DNA of 16,203 nt from positions 4,413-20,615 of the forward strand of contig DKEG01000052.1 in the NCBI GenBank assembly GCA_002452095.1. Direction: 5' to 3'. Position 1 is the first letter of the stretch. Every line of letters begins with the position of its first letter. Below, piece by piece: positions 12,795 to 16,203 of this stretch. The notes under the pieces are model-generated. The model saw nothing but the letters and a program-made list of their open reading frames with translations. It searched no databases and was not told the origin of the DNA. Position numbers and translations under genes: made by a program. The stretch comes from Bacteroidales bacterium UBA6828. GTDB taxonomy: Bacteria; Bacteroidota; Bacteroidia; Bacteroidales; Paludibacteraceae.

Positions 12795-13976
12795 TTATTC
12801 TACGCGGTGGACACCGTCTCCAATCTGGGCAATGTAGAAATCGGCGGTGAGACCGGTCTTGTCGGTGTAGGTCTTGCCTACCACTTCCATATAGGTGGGG
12901 ATAGCCTCCTCTTTTACCAGCGATACGGTGCAGCCGCCGAAGCCGCCACCTGTCATACGGCTGCCGATGACGCCGTTGATTGTCCATGCCGTCTCGGCTA
13001 ATGTATCGAGTTCGGGACCGGTAACCTCATAGTCATCGCGGAGCGAGATATGGCTTTGGTTCATCAGTTGTCCGAACTTGGCAATATCACCCTGTTGCAG
13101 TGCCTTTACAGCATCTTTGGTGCGTTGCACCTCGCCTACCACGTGGCGTGCACGGCGGTGTGCCACGGGGTCTGTGATAGCCGATTCTATTTCTTTGAAC
13201 TCTGCCATTGTGAGTTCGGCAAGGTTCTTGATTGGACGCACGGTGTTGAGTTGCTCAACCGCGGTTTTGCATTGTGCCACGCGGGCATTGTAGGCACCCG
13301 AGTCGAGTTTGTGCGGCGAATGGGTATTGGTGATAACCACCTTGATACCATCCAGTTTGATCGGCACAAGGTCGAACTGCAGTGTGTCGCAGTTGAGGAA
13401 AATAGCGTGGTCTGCTTTGCCTTGTGCGGAAGCGAACTGGTCCATGATACCGCAGTTGACGCCTGCGAACTCGTGCTCGGCGAGTTGTCCGATTTTGGCA
13501 ATCTCGGTGCGGTCGTAGCCGGTATGGAGCAGTTCGTTCATTGCATAGGCGGTTACTACCTCGATAGCGGCACTGCTGCTCAGTCCTGCACCCGCAGGCA
13601 CATTGCCCCAGAAAAGGAAGTCGTAACCTTGCGGGAGCGTAATACCGCGTTTGACAAACTGTGCAACACAGCCGAGGGGGTAGTTTACCCAGTGTTTGGC
13701 TTCGAGTGGTGTCGTTACATTGGCAAGCGGGACTTCGGTAACGGGATAGTTGTCGCACTCGTCCATAATGTTCAACGAGCAGAAGCGCAGTACGTTGTCC
13801 TGATTGGGTGCAATGAGCAGGAACGTGCCGAAACTCAGTGCGCATGGAAAGACGTAACCGCCGTTGTAGTCGGTGTGCTCTCCGATAAGGTTGACACGCC
13901 CAGGCGCAAAGAAGATGTCTGTTGCATCGTGCTTGTAGGTTTGCTCAAATGCTTTCTTCAATTCAGATAGTTGCAT
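12795..13976 (-). CDS. galK: Galactokinase
   Basis: A 393-residue GHMP-family kinase, close to the usual size, that phosphorylates D-galactose with ATP to galactose-1-phosphate, the first committed Leloir step, in the cytoplasm. Motif 1 is PGRVNLIGEHTDYNGG (25-40), the galactokinase signature. Motif 2, the phosphate-binding loop, is VPAGAGLSSSAA (126-137). The catalytic Asp is in CGIMDQFAS (D179), and motif 3 is TGGGFGG (342-348). It is complete and unbroken. It lies 91 bases after trxB on the same strand; that gap carries a palindromic element rather than a recognisable promoter. No galT, galM or galactose transporter is visible, so the neighbouring genes do not explain its placement. It ends at a shared terminator. 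Confidence 0.96.
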   Translation of the reverse strand: MQLSELKKAFEQTYKHDATDIFFAPGRVNLIGEHTDYNGGYVFPCALSFGTFLLIAPNQDNVLRFCSLNIMDECDNYPVTEVPLANVTTPLEAKHWVNYPLGCVAQFVKRGITLPQGYDFLFWGNVPAGAGLSSSAAIEVVTAYAMNELLHTGYDRTEIAKIGQLAEHEFAGVNCGIMDQFASAQGKADHAIFLNCDTLQFDLVPIKLDGIKVVITNTHSPHKLDSGAYNARVAQCKTAVEQLNTVRPIKNLAELTMAEFKEIESAITDPVAHRRARHVVGEVQRTKDAVKALQQGDIAKFGQLMNQSHISLRDDYEVTGPELDTLAETAWTINGVIGSRMTGGGFGGCTVSLVKEEAIPTYMEVVGKTYTDKTGLTADFYIAQIGDGVHRVE

Positions 13977-14006
13977 AAGATTTAATGGGTTTAATGGTTA
14001 AATAAA

Positions 14007-14040
14007 GGAGTTCCTCCATATCCCCTCATAGAGGGGGATA
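14007..14040 (-). repeat. C/G-rich palindromic element, copy A (trxB-galK gap)
   Basis: Two adjacent hairpins in 34 bases: GGAG-TTC-CTCC (14007-14017) and CCCCTC-ATA-GAGGGGG (14022-14037, flanked by AT on both sides). The same two-hairpin layout and length recur in copy B at 14987-15020. It sits after trxB and before galK and has no T-run, so terminator function is uncertain. Confidence 0.7.
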
Positions 14041-14067
14041 AAAGGTATTGTATTTACAATAATTTGA

Positions 14068-15051
14068 TTACAATGATTTAAGGTAGCGATCGGCTTCGAT
14101 GGCGGCTTTGCAACCGCTGCCAGCAGCCACGATGGCTTGGCGGTAGTGCGGGTCGGCACAGTCGCCCGCGGCAAAAACACCCGGTACGTTGGTGCGTGGG
14201 CTGTCGCCGTCCACAATGATGTAGCCTTCGGCATCACGGTTGAGATAGGCGGCAAAGAGGTCGGTGTTCGGGCGATGTCCGATAGCCAGGAAGAAGCCGT
14301 CGATGTCAATATGGTGAATCTGCTCGTCGGGTTCGCCTTTGCGATAGACCAGATCGGCACCCTGTACTTTGGGTTCGCCTGTCAGGCGGAGAGTGTTGTG
14401 CTCAAACAAAACCTCTATCTTCGGATTGTTCAGCACACGCTGTTGCATAATCTCGGACGCACGCAGGTAGGGCTTGCGGACAATCATATATACTTTTTTG
14501 CAGAGTCCTGCCAGATACGACGCTTCTTCGCAGGCAGTGTCGCCGCCGCCCACTACCGCTACGGTCTTGTTGCGGTAGAAGAACCCGTCGCACGTAGCGC
14601 ACGCCGATACGCCGCGCCCTTTGTAGTCCTCTTCTGACTGAATGCCGAGAAACTTGGCACTTGCGCCTGTAGCGATGATGACGGTGTCGGCTTCATACTC
14701 CGTGCCGTCCTCGAGATACACCCGCTTGGGCGAGCAGGAGAAATCGACACGGGTAACAATGCTCTGTACGAAGCGGGTACCGAACCGCTCTGCCTGACGG
14801 CGCATATCGTCCATCATCTGGAACGGCTCCACGCCGTCGGGGTAACCGGGGAAATTCTCCACCTCGGTGGTAATCATCAGTTGCCCGCCTACTTGCGGTC
14901 CTTCGACGAGTACGGGGGAGAGGTTGGCACGCGAGGCATAGATGGCTGCGGTATAGCCCGCAGGACCGGAACCGATGATGAGACAAGGGAGCGACTCCCC
15001 CGCCCCCCTCAAAGAGGGGGACTTCAGAGAGGATGTATTATTTGTTTCCAT
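14068..15051 (-). CDS. trxB: Thioredoxin reductase (NADPH) with palindrome-encoded N-terminal insert
   Basis: A 327-residue flavoprotein that passes electrons from NADPH via FAD and a Cys pair to thioredoxin in the cytoplasm. The FAD-binding motif is LIIGSGPAGYTAAIYASRA (24-42). The redox-active pair is CATC (C151, C154). The NADPH motif is VVGGGDTACEEA (166-177), and the second FAD motif AAGDCADPHYRQA is near the C-terminus. Residues about 11-22 (SPSLRGAGESLP), just before the conserved core, are encoded by a palindromic element (14987-15020). No other ATG, GTG or TTG lies between it and the core, so the insert must be translated if this start is right. It starts 23 bases after lolA ends and is probably co-transcribed with lolA. 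Confidence 0.96.
   Translation of the reverse strand: METNNTSSLKSPSLRGAGESLPCLIIGSGPAGYTAAIYASRANLSPVLVEGPQVGGQLMITTEVENFPGYPDGVEPFQMMDDMRRQAERFGTRFVQSIVTRVDFSCSPKRVYLEDGTEYEADTVIIATGASAKFLGIQSEEDYKGRGVSACATCDGFFYRNKTVAVVGGGDTACEEASYLAGLCKKVYMIVRKPYLRASEIMQQRVLNNPKIEVLFEHNTLRLTGEPKVQGADLVYRKGEPDEQIHHIDIDGFFLAIGHRPNTDLFAAYLNRDAEGYIIVDGDSPRTNVPGVFAAGDCADPHYRQAIVAAGSGCKAAIEADRYLKSL
14987..15020 (-). repeat. C/G-rich palindromic element, copy B (inside trxB)
   Basis: Hairpins GGGAG-CGA-CTCCC (14987-14999) and CCCCCTC-AAA-GAGGGGG (15004-15020), in the same order and total length as copy A. Read on the minus strand it begins CCCCCTCTTTGAGGGGG and is translated as residues about 11-22 of TrxB. Confidence 0.8.
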
Positions 15052-15074
15052 ATTGATTTATAATCTATTGTAAA

Positions 15075-15704
15075 TTATCTGAGGTCGTTGAGGTAGGCAT
15101 CGGGGTAGTCCAAGCGGAACGACACAGGGGTGGTGATATAACGGGGTTGTTTGAGGGTGAGGGTGGTCAGTTGTTTGCCCTCTTTGATTTCTATGGATAC
15201 AGGGAGATAGGTATTATTCCCTGTTTGTTTGAGACGCATGGTGAAACGCTGAATGCCGATGGTTTGGTCTTTCGGCGTAAGGGTGATAACGGTCTGCGAC
15301 GGGTCTTTGGCGGGGCGCTCGGAGACGGTGCAGACCTTGACCAACGCTTTGGCATAGAGGAACGGATTAGCCTCCAGCAGTTCCTGCTCGGTGGGAGTAG
15401 AGAGGGTCAGTTCGTCGGTGGAGGCACTATATATATATAATGTGCTGCCGTCGTATGCCGCTTCGGTGTCGAACATCGAGAGCAGAAAACGGTTGCCGTG
15501 CATAGTGATACTGCCCGGGTAGTTCATCGGCTGTGCCACCTCCTCGGAGACCGTAATGGTGAAGTCCGATTGCAACGTCTGCTGCTCGAGGTTGGACAGA
15601 AAGACATCCAGCGTACCGGCGGATGCGGACACGGACACCCCCAATCCCCCTCCAAGGAGGGGGATGAATAGCAGGGCGAGTATTTGATGCAGTTTTTGTA
15701 ACAT
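15075..15704 (-). CDS. lolA: LolA-like periplasmic outer-membrane lipoprotein carrier
   Basis: A 209-residue protein with a signal peptide (about 1-29, ending SVSASA before GTLD) and a LolA-type domain. The mature part starts LDVFLSNLEQQTLQSDFTITVSE, with a later beta-rich segment around MNYPGSITMHGNRFLLSMFDTEAAYDG. Its role would be to shuttle lipoproteins across the periplasm. I chose the ATG at 15704; the frame extends upstream only to a TTG at 15719. Residues 14-20 of the signal peptide (IPLLGGG) are encoded by palindromic element copy C. A TACTTTTG box (15724 to 15717) resembles a -7 promoter element but lacks a -33 partner. It lies downstream of ftsK across a repeat-filled gap and 23 bases upstream of trxB. 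Similarity is moderate, so the family is likelier than an exact orthologue. Confidence 0.82.
   Translation of the reverse strand: MLQKLHQILALLFIPLLGGGLGVSVSASAGTLDVFLSNLEQQTLQSDFTITVSEEVAQPMNYPGSITMHGNRFLLSMFDTEAAYDGSTLYIYSASTDELTLSTPTEQELLEANPFLYAKALVKVCTVSERPAKDPSQTVITLTPKDQTIGIQRFTMRLKQTGNNTYLPVSIEIKEGKQLTTLTLKQPRYITTPVSFRLDYPDAYLNDLR
15634..15665 (-). repeat. C/G-rich palindromic element, copy C (inside lolA signal peptide)
   Basis: ATCCCCCTCC (15644-15653) pairs perfectly with GGAGGGGGAT (15656-15665), a 10-bp stem, with ACACCCCC (15635-15642) to its left where copies A and B have a second hairpin. It is translated in a different frame from copy B, here giving IPLLGGG. Confidence 0.75.
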
Positions 15705-15728
15705 ATATTTATCTTTCAAAAGTAGTCT

Positions 15729-15761
15729 ATCCTATGCGCATCCTATGCGTATCCCATAACG
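15729..15761. repeat. Three tandem 11-bp repeats
   Basis: ATCCTATGCGC (15729-15739), ATCCTATGCGT (15740-15750) and the degenerate ATCCCATAACG (15751-15761). The unit closely resembles ATCCCTTGCGC at 618-628. Confidence 0.75.
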
Positions 15762-15803
15762 ATTGACAGGGCGGAGGAGGAATTGTGGTTTTAAGGATTT
15801 TTT

Positions 15804-15884
15804 ACTAGAAGAACTAGAGGAACTAGAGAAACTAGACATTCTAGATATTCTAGAGAAACTAGAGAAACTAGACATTCTAGAATA
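15804..15884. repeat. Nine tandem 9-bp repeats (WCTAGAnnn)
   Basis: Nine units in exact phase: ACTAGAAGA, ACTAGAGGA, ACTAGAGAA, ACTAGACAT, TCTAGATAT, TCTAGAGAA, ACTAGAGAA, ACTAGACAT and TCTAGAATA. Each carries the CTAGA core. The order GAGAA, GACAT recurs, suggesting a higher-order duplication. The open frame across it (15763-15972, TTG start) gives a Leu/Glu-rich peptide but shows no sign of being a gene. Confidence 0.9.
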
Positions 15885-15893
15885 TAGGGCGGG

Positions 15894-15956
15894 TATCCTT
15901 TATCCTTTATCCTTTATCCTTTATCCTTTATCCTTTATCCTTTATCCTTTATCCTT
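15894..15956. repeat. Nine perfect tandem 7-bp repeats (TATCCTT)
   Basis: Nine identical TATCCTT units, 63 bp, ending 12 bases beyond the ftsK stop codon. Identical units imply recent slippage or active homogenisation. Copy number is likely to vary between strains. Confidence 0.97.
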
Positions 15957-15968
15957 TGTTCTTTTGTC

Positions 15969-16203
15969 TTAGTTTGCTCCGAGTTCTTGCAGTTTCCGGT
16001 CGAGTATATCCATATCTTGTATGAGGACATCGCGGCCTTTGGGACCTTTGTTGGGACCGACGATACCGGCGGCTTCCAGTTGGTCGGACAGTTTGCCCGC
16101 ACGGTTGTAGCCGATCTCGAAAGCGCGTTGCAGGCGCGAGGTGGAGCCCTCCTGTTTGGCAACGACATAGCGTGCGACATCAGCAAACATCGGGTCGAGG
16201 CGC
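15969..16203 (-). CDS. ftsK: DNA translocase FtsK, C-terminal gamma domain (partial)
   Basis: Only the last 78 residues are in the window; the gene continues past the right edge. The visible part is the winged-helix gamma domain that reads FtsK-orienting DNA sequences and activates XerCD recombination in characterised FtsK proteins. It begins RLDPMFADVARYVVAKQEGS, then has IGYNRAGKLSDQLEAAGIVG and ends KLQELGAN. The match to the FtsK C-terminal domain is strong. The motor domain cannot be checked. The gene is followed at once by the heptamer array and then lolA on the same strand. Confidence 0.93.
   Translation of the reverse strand, partial: RLDPMFADVARYVVAKQEGSTSRLQRAFEIGYNRAGKLSDQLEAAGIVGPNKGPKGRDVLIQDMDILDRKLQELGAN

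Noticed and set aside
13050..13970. Plus-strand open frame (306 codons) opposite galK
   Set aside because: Antisense to a complete galactokinase with all motifs.
15705..15719. Longer lolA starting at 15719
   Set aside because: That codon is TTG; the ATG at 15704 gives a normal signal peptide.
15804..15956. Possible CRISPR array
   Set aside because: The units are 7 and 9 bp and abut without spacers; these are simple tandem repeats.
15763..15972. Plus-strand open frame giving a Leu/Glu-rich repeat peptide and ILYPLSF repeats
   Set aside because: It is only the translation of 9-bp and 7-bp tandem repeats from a TTG start and overlaps the ftsK stop; there is no promoter or non-repeat domain.

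Overview
This window looks like a chromosomal segment of an uncultured or gut-type Bacteroidales (Bacteroidota) of moderately high GC. The evidence is the Bacteroidota-type promoter (TTTG, about 20 bases, TAnnTTTG) in front of several genes, a type IX secretion (Por) C-terminal sorting tail on an amylase, two outer-membrane beta-barrel receptors of Bacteroidota type, a DUF4625-like lipoprotein, a ResB-CcsA fusion, and a ftsK-lolA-trxB gene order that I recall as common in this order. I cannot assign a genus.

Layout. Positions 1-755 hold no convincing gene. They contain strong inverted repeats at the left edge, a leftward promoter, a perfect 9-bp hairpin and degenerate short tandem repeats. 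Positions 756-4332 (minus strand) look like one operon: a TetR-type repressor, an 827-residue outer-membrane beta-barrel protein with a carboxypeptidase-regulatory-like N-domain, and a small four-helix membrane protein. A near-consensus promoter with repeat operators lies just upstream. Positions 4812-7780 (plus strand) are a second operon, divergent from the first: a small Cys/His-rich exported protein, a TonB-dependent receptor and a His-rich lipoprotein, probably for capture of a transition metal. A bidirectional terminator separates it from a convergent ResB-CcsA cytochrome c maturation protein (7859-9964, minus). A secreted GH13 alpha-amylase (10342-12714, plus) has its own promoter and an upstream inverted repeat, and ends in another bidirectional terminator. 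The right end (minus) is ftsK (3' end only), lolA, trxB and galK.

How the parts work together. There are two envelope-uptake modules (one repressor-controlled, one probably metal-linked), an extracellular starch hydrolase exported by T9SS, a cytochrome c haem-attachment factor, and a housekeeping run for chromosome segregation (FtsK), lipoprotein trafficking (LolA), thiol redox (TrxB) and galactose catabolism (GalK).

The most unusual content is not a protein system but short repeated DNA. Three copies of a C/G-rich palindromic element lie in the galK-lolA region; two are embedded inside coding sequence, in different reading frames (trxB N-terminus, lolA signal peptide). The gaps between genes are built from short tandem repeats of 7, 9 and 11 bp. 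The 11-bp period recurs in at least five separate places with unrelated or loosely related unit sequences. I saw no tRNA, rRNA, CRISPR array, prophage or intact insertion sequence.
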